A DNA stretch of 64,000 bases from CAZTPJ01 sp964614515. GTDB taxonomy: Bacteria > Planctomycetota > Phycisphaerae > Phycisphaerales > UBA1924. Both the position numbers and the translations under genes were made by a program. Shown here in pieces: positions 15,998 through 24,043 of this stretch (its first letter is position 1; the number at the start of each line of letters is the position of its first letter). Under the pieces are notes generated by a model. That model saw only the letters and a list, made by a program, of their open reading frames with translations. It was not told where the DNA came from and did not search any database. Location: contig CAZTPJ010000008.1 of assembly GCA_964614515.1 (NCBI GenBank), positions 1 through 64,000 on the forward strand. The letters are read 5' to 3'.

Positions 15998-18274
15998 CTA
16001 CGGCGTGCGAACCCCCGGCTGCTCATTGAGCACAGCGCGGTGCGCCCGCACCTGCGAGACCTGGGTCTGCAGCAGCACCAGCGCGGTCTGAAGTTGCAGG
16101 TCCAGACCATCCTCGATCAGCACGTTGGGATCGGGCACCTGGTCCATCGCCACGGGCTTGCCCGCGTCATCGAGGGGCACGACGTCGGCGTCCTGTCGAA
16201 TGCGTAGCGCTTCGATGATCTGCGTGGGCAGCATGTTGATGAGCATGTTGGGGGCGACGCCGTACGAATCGAAGCCCGCGCCGTTGCGGGCGCGCTCGCG
16301 ATCAATCAGGTCGTTGCCAGGAAGTTTGTAGAACTGGGTGGTGAGTTTGAGGGCCGCGCGACGAGCGGCGCCGCCGATGTACCACACGTTCTGCACGCTG
16401 CCCTTGCCGAACGTGCGCTGGCCGAGCAGAATGCCCTGGATCACGCCCGCGTTGGCGTAGTCGCGAATCGCGCCCGAGACAATCTCGCTCGCCGAAGCGG
16501 AACTCTCATTGACAAGCACGACGATGGGAATGTTGGCGAGCCGCGCCTGACCCGATTCCGCACGTTGTGGCTGCTCGGTCTGACGCCCGCTGCCATCCTG
16601 CGTGGAAACAATCACGCCGCCAAGAGGCGCACGACGATTGCCGTCGATGAATCGACTGGCGACGCTCACGGCCTGATCGAGCAGGCCGCCGGGGTTGAAC
16701 CGCAGATCAACGATGATCGCTTCGACGTCCTGTTGGCGCATCTGCGCGATGGCCGTGTCGAGTTCTCGCGTGGTGTCCTCGTGGAACTGCGTCAGTCGCA
16801 CATAGCCGATGCGGTTGTCATCGTCGATGAACCAGTTCCAGTTCTCTTCGCTCGGGCCTGTGCGGCGCCAGCCCTTGACGGAACGAAGATAGATCTCCTG
16901 CCGCCTGATCGTGAACGTCTTTTCTTCCTTCTCGCCATCGGGATTCGTGCGCTGCACCGTGAGCGAGACATCCGTGTTGGAGGGTCCGGTGATGATCTCC
17001 ACGGCCTGATCGAGGGACAGGCCGATGGCGGACGTGTCGTTGACCTTCGTGATGATGTCGCCGGCGCGAATGCCCACGCGCTGGGCCGGCTGGCCCTCCA
17101 GCGGCGTGACCACTTCGATGTTGAACAGATCATCCATCTTGATCTGAATGCCCACGCCGACGAAGCGGCCCTGCGTGCTGCGCTCAAAGCGGCGGATCTC
17201 ATCGGGCCAAATGATCGCGGAGAACTCATCGAGCGCGGACATCGCGCCATTGCCGAACTCGTGGAGCAGGGCTTCGTCCGGCACGCGGATCGTCTCACGA
17301 TTGGCCGCACGCAGTTTCCGCATCAAGTTGCTCAAGTCCGGCTGGTCGGCCATGCGCCCGAGTTGATTGATGCGGGCCTCTTCCTGATCGAGGGCCTTGA
17401 GGAACGCCTCTCGCGCGGCCTCGTCGGCCAGGCCGGGGAAGATCTCATGCAGTTCGCTCGTCGTGGCGAACGTTCGCAGCGCGCCGATACTCCCGCGAAG
17501 CATGTCGCCCATGGACACGCCGCGAACGTTGGCGCGAGATGCTCGGAAGATCGCCTCCTGCACCATTCGCTCATCAACCCCGTCGAGTTTTTCCTGATAC
17601 GTATCCGCGGCCGGGTTGTACGCCGGAAGCGCCTTTTCGCCCTCCGCCAGACGACGTTCATTTCGCATCTGCCACAGTTTCTCGGGCGCATACAGCCGAA
17701 TCATCGCCAGACGCTGGAACTGGCGATCGATGTCCGGACGATACTTCCCTTCGCGATCAAACAGCACGTTGAGACGGCTGTACAACTCGCTGGCCGTGAG
17801 CCAGTCGCCCTTGGCCTCGGCCCCGCGTGCGGCCGAGAGTGCGGCCTGCTCGACGCGCTTGATTCGCGCATCCTGGATGACGGCGTTGTGATCGCCGAGG
17901 ATGAGTTCAAGGTCCACCGCGCTCTTGAGCGCTTCGCTCAGGGCCTTCTCATTGTCGCCGTCGGCGAGGTGTTTGTCGATCTCGGCGCTGACCTCGGCGA
18001 TACGGGCCTGGCGCTGCTCCTCCCATTTGCGCATGTTCTCTTTGAGGCTGTCGATCGACGCGCGAAGGGCGGCGAACTCATGGCCCTGCTCACGCGGAAC
18101 ACGATCGAGCAACTCGAACACGCGCTCCTGCTCGCCCTGCTGCGCCGCGAGCCACACCTGGCGTGACCACTCCGGCGGAGAAAACGCGCCCTCGTTCGAC
18201 AACGCATCGGTCTGACCCAACGCGATTGTCGCCATCAAACCAAGGCCCGCACCCATCACTTTCAATGCTTGCAT
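15998..18274 (-). CDS. secreted S41-family C-terminal processing protease with PDZ domain
   Basis: Exported serine protease related to CtpA/Prc (758 residues, long for the family). A signal peptide (MQALKVMGAGLGLMATIALG) is followed by an extended helical N-terminal region (about 30-350) with a coiled-coil-like stretch. A PDZ domain lies at about 375-460 (GRFVGVGIQIKMDD, RVGIRAGDIITKVND). The S41 catalytic domain follows, with FNPGGLLDQAVSVASRFIDG, the nucleophile Ser in NESSASASEIVSGA (about 593) and the general-base Lys in RTFGKGSVQ (about 623). Substrate is probably a periplasmic or membrane protein marked at its C-terminus. Downstream lies a palindromic repeat; upstream, a 310-bp gap full of hairpins. 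Confidence 0.92.
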   Translation of the reverse strand: MQALKVMGAGLGLMATIALGQTDALSNEGAFSPPEWSRQVWLAAQQGEQERVFELLDRVPREQGHEFAALRASIDSLKENMRKWEEQRQARIAEVSAEIDKHLADGDNEKALSEALKSAVDLELILGDHNAVIQDARIKRVEQAALSAARGAEAKGDWLTASELYSRLNVLFDREGKYRPDIDRQFQRLAMIRLYAPEKLWQMRNERRLAEGEKALPAYNPAADTYQEKLDGVDERMVQEAIFRASRANVRGVSMGDMLRGSIGALRTFATTSELHEIFPGLADEAAREAFLKALDQEEARINQLGRMADQPDLSNLMRKLRAANRETIRVPDEALLHEFGNGAMSALDEFSAIIWPDEIRRFERSTQGRFVGVGIQIKMDDLFNIEVVTPLEGQPAQRVGIRAGDIITKVNDTSAIGLSLDQAVEIITGPSNTDVSLTVQRTNPDGEKEEKTFTIRRQEIYLRSVKGWRRTGPSEENWNWFIDDDNRIGYVRLTQFHEDTTRELDTAIAQMRQQDVEAIIVDLRFNPGGLLDQAVSVASRFIDGNRRAPLGGVIVSTQDGSGRQTEQPQRAESGQARLANIPIVVLVNESSASASEIVSGAIRDYANAGVIQGILLGQRTFGKGSVQNVWYIGGAARRAALKLTTQFYKLPGNDLIDRERARNGAGFDSYGVAPNMLINMLPTQIIEALRIRQDADVVPLDDAGKPVAMDQVPDPNVLIEDGLDLQLQTALVLLQTQVSQVRAHRAVLNEQPGVRTP

Positions 18275-18306
18275 CAGGATCCCCTGTGGACGTGGCGTCC
18301 TTTACG

Positions 18307-18425
18307 GCTGCGCTCCGCAGCGTGCCACTGGCGGTTCATCCGCCAGTGCAATCGGAAGTCCAATCACCCAACCACTGGCGGCTAAGCCGCCAGTGCTCGT
18401 GCCACTGGCGGTTTATCCGCCAGTG
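18307..18425. repeat. cluster of short palindromes (CACTGGCGG-type) in a gene-free stretch
   Basis: The 310-bp gap between the S41 protease and the MFS gene contains one GCTGCG-CTC-CGCAGC hairpin (18307-18321) and three near-identical hairpins, CACTGGCGG plus 5-nt loop plus CCGCCAGTG, at 18326-18348, 18373-18395 and 18403-18425. No open frame, promoter or tRNA is visible in the rest of the gap. They match copies on the other side of the MFS gene, so they behave as REP-like dispersed repeats. Confidence 0.75.
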
Positions 18426-18584
18426 CCATCGGCCCGCTCGCGCCGTGGCGTGAGAAGCCCACGGCGGTTTGCTCTTCTATCCGATCATACGGTCCCGACG
18501 GATTCCCGGGGCGGATAGATTCACGCAGGTTGTACCGTCAGTGTCCGATTTCGCTGCGTCGTACCGGCCGATGCGACCGGGGGT

Positions 18585-19865
18585 TTAGTTGGGACGCCTC
18601 CCCAAGGCACGCCCGAACCCGATGATCGTCACACCCAGTGCGATCACCACCACGAGGCTCAACAGCGTCAGCTCGAAAGATTCAGGAGTCAAACGCCCCA
18701 CCGCCACCAACTGCGTCAGCGTCAGGCCGATCGCCGGGCCGACCAAATAGCCCGCACCGATCAACGCCTCGTGACGGCCGCCGGCATCGACCTGCGACTG
18801 CCCCACTTCCATCGCGTAATACAACGCGACTGCATAGATCATCCCCGCCCCAATACCCAGCAGCACAAGGCCCGCGCCCAGACCCATCGCCCCAGTCGTT
18901 CCGGCCGGAAGCGAAGCCGACGCAACCGCCGCCCCCGCGCCGACAATCAATAAGCACGCCCCGACGCCGGGCGTCCACCATCGCCCATGCCACCCATGCC
19001 ATCGCTCCATCATCGCGAACGTCACGAGCCGGGCGATGAGCCAGAGTGATGCCAGTGGCGTCTGCCATGCGGCGGGCGCGCCAGCATGTTCGCAGAGTTT
19101 CGGCATGAGCGGCTGCACAGCGCCGATCATGAGGTAACTCATCGGCAGGAGTACCTGTGCGACCAGGAGCAGGCGCGTGTAGACCGGTGGGTGCGGCTCG
19201 TGATGTTCGGTGACGTGCCCGGCCGGATCGCGCGGAAACCACAACAGCAGGATCAGACTCAGCAGATGCACAGCGCCGACGCTCGCGATGACATCGAGGG
19301 GTCGCGGTTCAACCAGCGGCGCCATCGCCCAGAAGACGATCACCAGCGCGGCGGCCCAGGTGATGTTGAAACGACCGATGGCCGTGCGAAGCCGTTCGCC
19401 CTTGCGGCCCCCACTGGTGTAACTCTCCACCAATGGCCAGAGATTGCCCGTCAAGATGGCATACCCCGCGACGGTGACCCAGATCGGCCATGACGGCCAC
19501 GGACTCCACACGGGAAACTGATCGGCGGCGATCGGCAGCACGGCCAGCAGCGAGATACACAACACAATCGTCGCGAGCACGGCGCGAGTCGTCAACCACG
19601 GCAGGCGTTCAATGACGCGCCGAAGAATCGGGCCGATGAACGCCGCGCTCGGGATGTAGAACGCGGCGAACATGACGGCCAGCGCGAAGTTCGCGGCGGC
19701 GTCGAATCCATACCGCGAGTTCGCCAGGAAGAACACCCCGCTGTTGAGCACGCCCGTTCCCATCGAACAGGTAAAGACGAGCGCCAACACGGCCGGGAGC
19801 GGCGTGACGCCCGAGGGCGCAGAACCGCCGGCGTGTCCCTGGCGGCTTGCCCGCCAGTGAAGCAT
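18585..19865 (-). CDS. major facilitator superfamily transporter (start uncertain)
   Basis: Inner-membrane transporter of about 12 helices. The body begins at TPLPAVLALVFTCSMG and continues through helices such as FALAVMFAAFYIPSAAFIG and LLAVLPIAADQFPV to VVIALGVTIIGFGRALG. The loop between helices 6 and 7 is hydrophilic (HVTEHHEPHPP). Substrate unknown. The frame is open up to 20099, but its first 75-80 codons are translated palindromic repeats (repeated HWR, CHW motifs), so a start near the first helix is preferred. The ATG at 19865 is my choice; it still lies inside a repeat copy and has no good ribosome-binding sequence, while ATGs at 19943 and 20099 are alternatives. Planctomycete genomes carry many uncharacterised transporters of this kind. 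Confidence 0.7.
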   Translation of the reverse strand: MLHWRASRQGHAGGSAPSGVTPLPAVLALVFTCSMGTGVLNSGVFFLANSRYGFDAAANFALAVMFAAFYIPSAAFIGPILRRVIERLPWLTTRAVLATIVLCISLLAVLPIAADQFPVWSPWPSWPIWVTVAGYAILTGNLWPLVESYTSGGRKGERLRTAIGRFNITWAAALVIVFWAMAPLVEPRPLDVIASVGAVHLLSLILLLWFPRDPAGHVTEHHEPHPPVYTRLLLVAQVLLPMSYLMIGAVQPLMPKLCEHAGAPAAWQTPLASLWLIARLVTFAMMERWHGWHGRWWTPGVGACLLIVGAGAAVASASLPAGTTGAMGLGAGLVLLGIGAGMIYAVALYYAMEVGQSQVDAGGRHEALIGAGYLVGPAIGLTLTQLVAVGRLTPESFELTLLSLVVVIALGVTIIGFGRALGRRPN

Positions 19866-20063
19866 GGTGTGCCACTTGCGGCTTGCCGGCCAGTGCAGGG
19901 CAACCGCAAGATTGCTCCCGACTGCGCCGGTGGATTGAGCCATCGCCCGTCGGACACGCAAGGGTGGCGGGCGAGACGCCCGCCCCACCGGATCCAAAGG
20001 ACATTGCGTTTGCCCTGCCCGCCAGTGGACCTTGGAGAGACACTGGCGGACAAGCCGCCAGTG
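19837..20063. repeat. second cluster of CACTGGCGG-type palindromes plus a GGCGGGCG hairpin
   Basis: The stretch between the MFS start and the tRNA (about 325 bp) holds degenerate copies at 19837-19859 and 19873-19895, a perfect copy at 20041-20063, and a strong hairpin GGCGGGCG-AGA-CGCCCGCC at 19966-19984. Apart from these and the tRNA upstream region I see no gene. The same family lies at 18326-18425 on the other side of the transporter gene. Confidence 0.7.
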
Positions 20064-20190
20064 GCACGGGGAGTTAGGTGTCGCGTCGCTTGTGGACATG
20101 GGTGCGGCAACAGGCGCGAGGGATGGGCGTGGGCTGAAGTCAGGGTCGGCTTGCTCGGCGTGGGCGACGATCGTAGGATGGACCGCAGCC

Positions 20191-20264
20191 GCGCCCGTAG
20201 CTCAACTGGATAGAGCGCTGCCCTCCGAAGGCAGAGGTTGCAGGTTCGACTCCCGCCGGGCGTA
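20191..20264 (+). tRNA. tRNA-Arg (anticodon CCG)
   Basis: A full cloverleaf can be drawn: acceptor GCGCCCG with CGGGCGT, D arm GCTC/GAGC with AACTGGATA loop, anticodon stem CTGCC/GGCAG with loop CTCCGAA (anticodon CCG at 20225-20227, reading CGG), variable AGGTT, T loop TTCGACT, discriminator A. CCA is not encoded. Two imperfections stand out: position 1-72 is a G-U pair, and the T stem GCAGG/CCCGC contains one A-C mismatch. Confidence 0.9.
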
Positions 20265-20445
20265 TTTTCACAACAGCCGCAAGGGTGTGCCGGCATGGCA
20301 AGCGCGATGCATGGATCCCGCCGTGCCCTTCGCCAACAAACAACCACGGCATGATCTCAAGCGTGAGGATTCCCGATCGTTCGCGTTCACGGTTCGGTAC
20401 GGGCAGCGTGCCCGGTTCGACACCGACCCCATCGTGGAGACCCCA

Positions 20446-21720
20446 ATGAACGCTCGAACGACCATGACCGTGTTCCTCGCGGCCACTGCTTTCGCCGCCG
20501 CAGCCCTTGCCGATCCCCCGGCCGGGGCGCAGGCCTCGCAATGGAACACCTTCTCCGGCGACAAGCACAGTCAATCGCGGAACAACTGCTACAACTACGC
20601 GGTTGACGCTCGCAACGGCAAATACGCCCAGCCAGGGCGCAAGGCCGGCGCGACATGGTCGTATCCGATTGGCGTTCCGGGCACTGTCATCCACGTTGGT
20701 GCGACAAGGGCCGAGGCCCAGAACTACAAAGGCGCCGCCGCTGATCTCGCCGCCTTTGGCGCCAAGGTCAAGGCCGCGGCCGAAGCCGATGGCCTCCGAT
20801 CACGCGCTGCGTTGAACAATGTGCCGGCGGGGCATTCGGCCGTGGCCCTCGTCGTCGGGTACATTCCCGTCGGCCCGGCGGTTCGGCTGCCCAACGGGCA
20901 GTGGATGCAAAAGCAGGTTCTCGACTATCACTGGTATCGCCTCAACGCCGATGGCACCTGGTCGCACAAGCCCGGTCCCGGCAAAGCAACGACCAAGGAT
21001 GACGCCGGCAACAACATCGTCAATCCGCAGAACCTCATCTCCGCCAATGAGTCCAAGACGCGCTACGACCGCTTCATCACCATCATGAGTTTTCAGGCCG
21101 GCACGATCGATCCTGACTTCGTTGACAACTGGCTGGTGAGCACGCCCGAGGGCGTGATCCGCATCCTCGCCTCGGGCAGCGCAGGCGTCAAGGCCGGGTG
21201 GTGTGAAGGTGATCGCGCCATCATTCGCGATCTCGTGCAGGACTATCTCGTCGGCCTGCCCGCGGTCGCCGAGCCATCAACCGCGTGGCACGGAAGACTT
21301 GAGGGCTTCCAGATCGAGGCAAGTCCGCGGTGCCTGACGCTCAATCCGAGCCTATGGGATCGAAGCGATGAAGTCCTCATCACGGTGCGCAGCGGCATCA
21401 TCCGCGTGATGCGGCACACGACCTCGGGCCAGATCATCGACAACTACTACACGGACACGTTCGGTCTCAGCGCCTATCTGGCTGAGCAGTCCATCACGCG
21501 CACCATCGTCGATCCGTGCCCCGGCGACTCCTGCTACCCCGACTGCGACCAGTCCACGGGACCGGGCGTGCTCGATATCTTCGACTTCCTCTGCTTCGGC
21601 AACCTCTTCGCCGCAGGCGATCCGTACGCCTGTGACTGCGACACCACCACCGGCGCGGGCGTTTGTGACATCTTCGACTTCCTCTGCTTCGGCAACGCGT
21701 TCAACGTCGGTTGTCAGTGA
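20446..21720 (+). CDS. secreted hypothetical protein with GC-type dockerin-like C-terminus
   Basis: 424 residues. A signal peptide (MNARTTMTVFLAATAFAAAALA) is followed by a domain of unknown family containing SRNNCYNYAVDARNGKYAQPG, then HSAVALVVGYIP and LDYHWYRLNADGTWSHKPG; the conserved Cys-Tyr-Asn-Tyr and His residues resemble those of small papain/NlpC-like or amidase domains, but I cannot assign one. The C-terminus has paired calcium-binding-like repeats, CDQSTGPGVLDIFDFLCF and CDTTTGAGVCDIFDFLCF, the Phycisphaerae GC-type dockerin-like module also found on the M14 carboxypeptidase. The ATG was chosen at the signal peptide; the longer frame runs through the tRNA. A strong terminator follows. 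Confidence 0.8.
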   Translation: MNARTTMTVFLAATAFAAAALADPPAGAQASQWNTFSGDKHSQSRNNCYNYAVDARNGKYAQPGRKAGATWSYPIGVPGTVIHVGATRAEAQNYKGAAADLAAFGAKVKAAAEADGLRSRAALNNVPAGHSAVALVVGYIPVGPAVRLPNGQWMQKQVLDYHWYRLNADGTWSHKPGPGKATTKDDAGNNIVNPQNLISANESKTRYDRFITIMSFQAGTIDPDFVDNWLVSTPEGVIRILASGSAGVKAGWCEGDRAIIRDLVQDYLVGLPAVAEPSTAWHGRLEGFQIEASPRCLTLNPSLWDRSDEVLITVRSGIIRVMRHTTSGQIIDNYYTDTFGLSAYLAEQSITRTIVDPCPGDSCYPDCDQSTGPGVLDIFDFLCFGNLFAAGDPYACDCDTTTGAGVCDIFDFLCFGNAFNVGCQ

Positions 21721-21761
21721 TCGCCGCGCACGGGCGAACATCGAAACCACGACTCAATCGC

Positions 21762-21793
21762 CACGACCCCACGGCCACTGCCGCGGGGTCGTG
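21762..21793 (+). terminator. intrinsic terminator after the dockerin-type secreted protein gene
   Basis: Stem CACGACCCC/GGGGTCGTG extended by CGGC/GCCG with single unpaired bases, loop CACT, followed by a T-rich tail CTGTTTGTTCT. It lies 42 bp past the stop and just before the convergent exported phosphodiesterase-like gene. Confidence 0.75.
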
Positions 21794-21824
21794 CTGTTTG
21801 TTCTGATTCGGTTGGTGATGACTC

Positions 21825-23294
21825 TCAGCGGGCGCGGATGTCCATGATGATCGGCAGGTGATCGCTCGCGGCCGAATCGCCGCGCTGGAGTCCCGAGGCC
21901 GTCAGGGAATTGTCCGACATGATCGACGTGTCAATCACAAACGCATTGATGATCGTCGCGGACGCATCGCTATAGAGGAAGTAGTCCAGTCGCGATGGTG
22001 AGAACGGCGAAGCGGCGTCGCGCCAGGTGATGGCCGCCGGTGCGCCCAGAGACAACGGCATCACGGGCGAAAGGTCCGACCCATCGCGATCCAGCGCCTG
22101 ACGAAGCGCCGTCAGCGGTTCCGTCGAGCCGACGAGGTTCAAATCCCCGCCGATGACGCGCACGGCCGGGGGACGCGCCGCGTACGCCGCCGCGAGTACC
22201 GCGTTGATCAGCCCGGCCTCTTCGAGTCGCGTCTGATCCTCCGGCGACCCAAGCGTGCCACAGCACTTCAGATGCAGCGACGTCACGGCAAACTCGGTCG
22301 TTCCAAGTCGAACGACGGCCGACAACGCCCGCACCGGGCCGCTGGTTCCGGTCAGTTCAAGCGGATCGAGCGGGCGCATCGGCAGGCGCGACACGATCGC
22401 CACGCCCTGGCCCGCGCCGCGAAGGGTGAACCACGGCGTCGTGCTCGATACATTCTGCGAGAACCAGGCTTCGAGATCGGCCGCATTGCCCTCATCCCAC
22501 TCTTGAAGCAGGATCACATCGGGATCAGCAGCGCGGATGAGGCGGGCGAAGGGTTCGGGATTGCTGGCCGGGGCGCTGCGCTGCACGTTGAACGACATCA
22601 CGCGAACGGTTGGGCTGACCTTCGGCGGAATGGTGGCCGAGAACGTCGGCGGCGCAGCGCGCGATGGCGGCATCGTCGCGGAGAACGGCGGCCCGGAGCG
22701 AAGCAATCGACCCTGGTTGTTGAGTTCAACAACCATGCCCGACGTTGTGCCCGTCGAGCGAAATCCTTCGATCGGCAAACCGGCGACTTCCGGCAGATAA
22801 CGCGGGATGCGAACTTCGAAGTGCTCGGCCGCGTGCGTCGGAAGCGCGGCCACGCCGATCTCGGCATGGCTGATCTTGCGAAAGGATTGATCCGAGGAGA
22901 GGACATACGCCGCGCAGCCGCGATCGGGCGACTCGCGCTCCGAGTTTCGCGGAGAGAACTGAATCTCAAGATCAAACCCGAAGTTCCTCGCCTCGGCCGG
23001 GCTGACCCCGCGCAGGCCCGTTTCGGGATTCGAGTCGAGATCGAGCCAGATCGACGTGGTGTGTTCGCCGGCCTGCATCGAGATCCGCTCGCCAGGGAAC
23101 ATGAATCGCAAGTACAGATAGTCCTGATCCGCCAGGGCCACCACGTCCACCGGCCACTCGGCGACCTGACCGTCAAAGACGATCGCCGGTCCACGGCCGC
23201 GGGCGGACTGGGCGTGAGCCGAAGCCGCACTGAGGACTAGCCCCAGAACGAGGCCGACGGTGACAAGACATCGCGTGAAACGGGTGTCGCTCAT
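21825..23294 (-). CDS. exported endonuclease/exonuclease/phosphatase-family protein
   Basis: 489-residue secreted or periplasmic phosphodiesterase-fold protein. Signal peptide after MSDTRFTRCL with AASAHAQ cleavage region. Residues about 30-150 form a beta-sandwich resembling a carbohydrate-binding or DOMON-like module (PAIVFDGQVAEWP, HTTSIWLDLDSNPETG). The catalytic domain follows with the family motifs VMSFNVQRS, VILLQEWDEG (metal-binding Glu), VIGGDLNLVGS and ASDHLPIIMDI (catalytic His). Typical substrates are DNA, sphingomyelin or inositol phosphates; which one cannot be told. The ATG at the signal peptide is preferred over an upstream one. Convergent with the dockerin-type gene. Confidence 0.82.
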   Translation of the reverse strand: MSDTRFTRCLVTVGLVLGLVLSAASAHAQSARGRGPAIVFDGQVAEWPVDVVALADQDYLYLRFMFPGERISMQAGEHTTSIWLDLDSNPETGLRGVSPAEARNFGFDLEIQFSPRNSERESPDRGCAAYVLSSDQSFRKISHAEIGVAALPTHAAEHFEVRIPRYLPEVAGLPIEGFRSTGTTSGMVVELNNQGRLLRSGPPFSATMPPSRAAPPTFSATIPPKVSPTVRVMSFNVQRSAPASNPEPFARLIRAADPDVILLQEWDEGNAADLEAWFSQNVSSTTPWFTLRGAGQGVAIVSRLPMRPLDPLELTGTSGPVRALSAVVRLGTTEFAVTSLHLKCCGTLGSPEDQTRLEEAGLINAVLAAAYAARPPAVRVIGGDLNLVGSTEPLTALRQALDRDGSDLSPVMPLSLGAPAAITWRDAASPFSPSRLDYFLYSDASATIINAFVIDTSIMSDNSLTASGLQRGDSAASDHLPIIMDIRAR

Positions 23295-23576
23295 AGGGGG
23301 AGTATGCGCGAACCAGGTGGCCGGGGCAAGTCGCATTCTCGGGCTTTGTCGCTTCCCCGGGGCCTCGCAACGCGGGGTCAGAACTCGGCCACGTGAGAGT
23401 CAGACGCTCTCAACGACGTGCCGCCCGAATCGTCGAACGTGAACCGCAATGGCTAAGTCATTGTGGGATATATGGTTAGTTCGATGTCCCCGGCATGGAC
23501 TCGCAACCGGCTGACGAGATCTGGGCTTGGGCCTGGGTTGCCGTGAAAAAAGAAAGGCCGTGATCCAAGAAAGGGC
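23295..23576. other. intergenic stretch before the blaI-like promoter
   Basis: A gene-free stretch of about 280 bp between the exported phosphodiesterase-like gene and the blaI-like promoter. No convincing open frame or RNA gene; short minus-strand frames here lack ribosome-binding sites and family features. Confidence 0.5.
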
Positions 23577-23622
23577 TTGACAGGCTACGACAGACGTAGT
23601 AGACTGCCTCCGACAGATGTAG
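23577..23622 (+). promoter_or_regulatory. blaI-blaR promoter with two tandem BlaI-type operators
   Basis: TTGACA (23577-23582), 17-bp spacer, TAGACT (23600-23605). The palindrome CTACGACAGACGTAG (23585-23599) fills the spacer, and a 13/15 match, CTCCGACAGATGTAG (23608-23622), covers the start point; the copies begin 23 bp apart. BlaI/MecI repressors bind TACnACA-type dyads, so this is a well-placed autoregulated promoter. An AGGAGG ribosome-binding sequence follows at 23621-23626. Confidence 0.8.
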
Positions 23623-23639
23623 GAGGACCGGAAAGCACC

Positions 23640-24026
23640 ATGTCGAAGATGACCTATGAACTTGGCGCTGGGGAACTGGAAGTGCTCAAGGCCGTTTGGG
23701 ATGTCGGCCCGGCCCCGGTGCGCGAAGTGATGAACCGCCTGCACGAACGCGGCCGACGCATCGCCTACACAACCGTGCTGACCGTCCTGACCCGGCTGGA
23801 ACAAAAGGGTCTGGTCAGCAGCGACAAGTCCGGCCAGGCCTATGTCTACCGCGCAAAGGTGACACGCGAGAAGGTCACGCTCGCCCGGGTCAAAGCGCTC
23901 GTGCGCGACCTATATGACGGCGCGGCCGCACCGATGGTGCTGCAACTGATGCGCTCCGAGCGATTCACTCCCGAAGAGATTGATGAGTTGTCGAAGTTGA
24001 TCGACGAACTTGATGCCAAGCCGTAA
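23640..24026 (+). CDS. BlaI/MecI/CopY-family transcriptional repressor
   Basis: 128-residue winged-helix repressor. The N-terminal DNA-binding domain has GELEVLKAVWDVGPAPVREV and AYTTVLTVLTRLEQKGLV, the signature of the BlaI family; the C-terminal helices (SERFTPEEIDELSKLIDEL) mediate dimerisation. In characterised systems such repressors are cleaved or released upon activation of the paired M56 membrane protease. Here the partner gene begins 17 bp downstream. The gene is preceded by two operator-like dyads inside its own promoter, implying autoregulation. The ATG with AGGAGG upstream is the start. The controlled regulon outside this operon is unknown. Confidence 0.9.
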   Translation: MSKMTYELGAGELEVLKAVWDVGPAPVREVMNRLHERGRRIAYTTVLTVLTRLEQKGLVSSDKSGQAYVYRAKVTREKVTLARVKALVRDLYDGAAAPMVLQLMRSERFTPEEIDELSKLIDELDAKP

Positions 24027-24043
24027 GTGACGGAGTCCGATCG

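Noticed and set aside
16565..18166. 533-residue plus-strand open frame opposite the S41 protease
   Set aside because: It mirrors the protease gene; its composition is a shadow of high-GC codon use, and the opposite strand has signal peptide, PDZ and catalytic motifs.
18585..20099. Full 504-residue MFS protein starting at 20099
   Set aside because: The first 75-80 residues are translated palindromic repeats without a membrane or signal pattern, so the shorter form is preferred.
22272..23240. 322-residue plus-strand open frame opposite the exported phosphodiesterase-like gene
   Set aside because: Arg/His-rich shadow of a gene with clear catalytic motifs.
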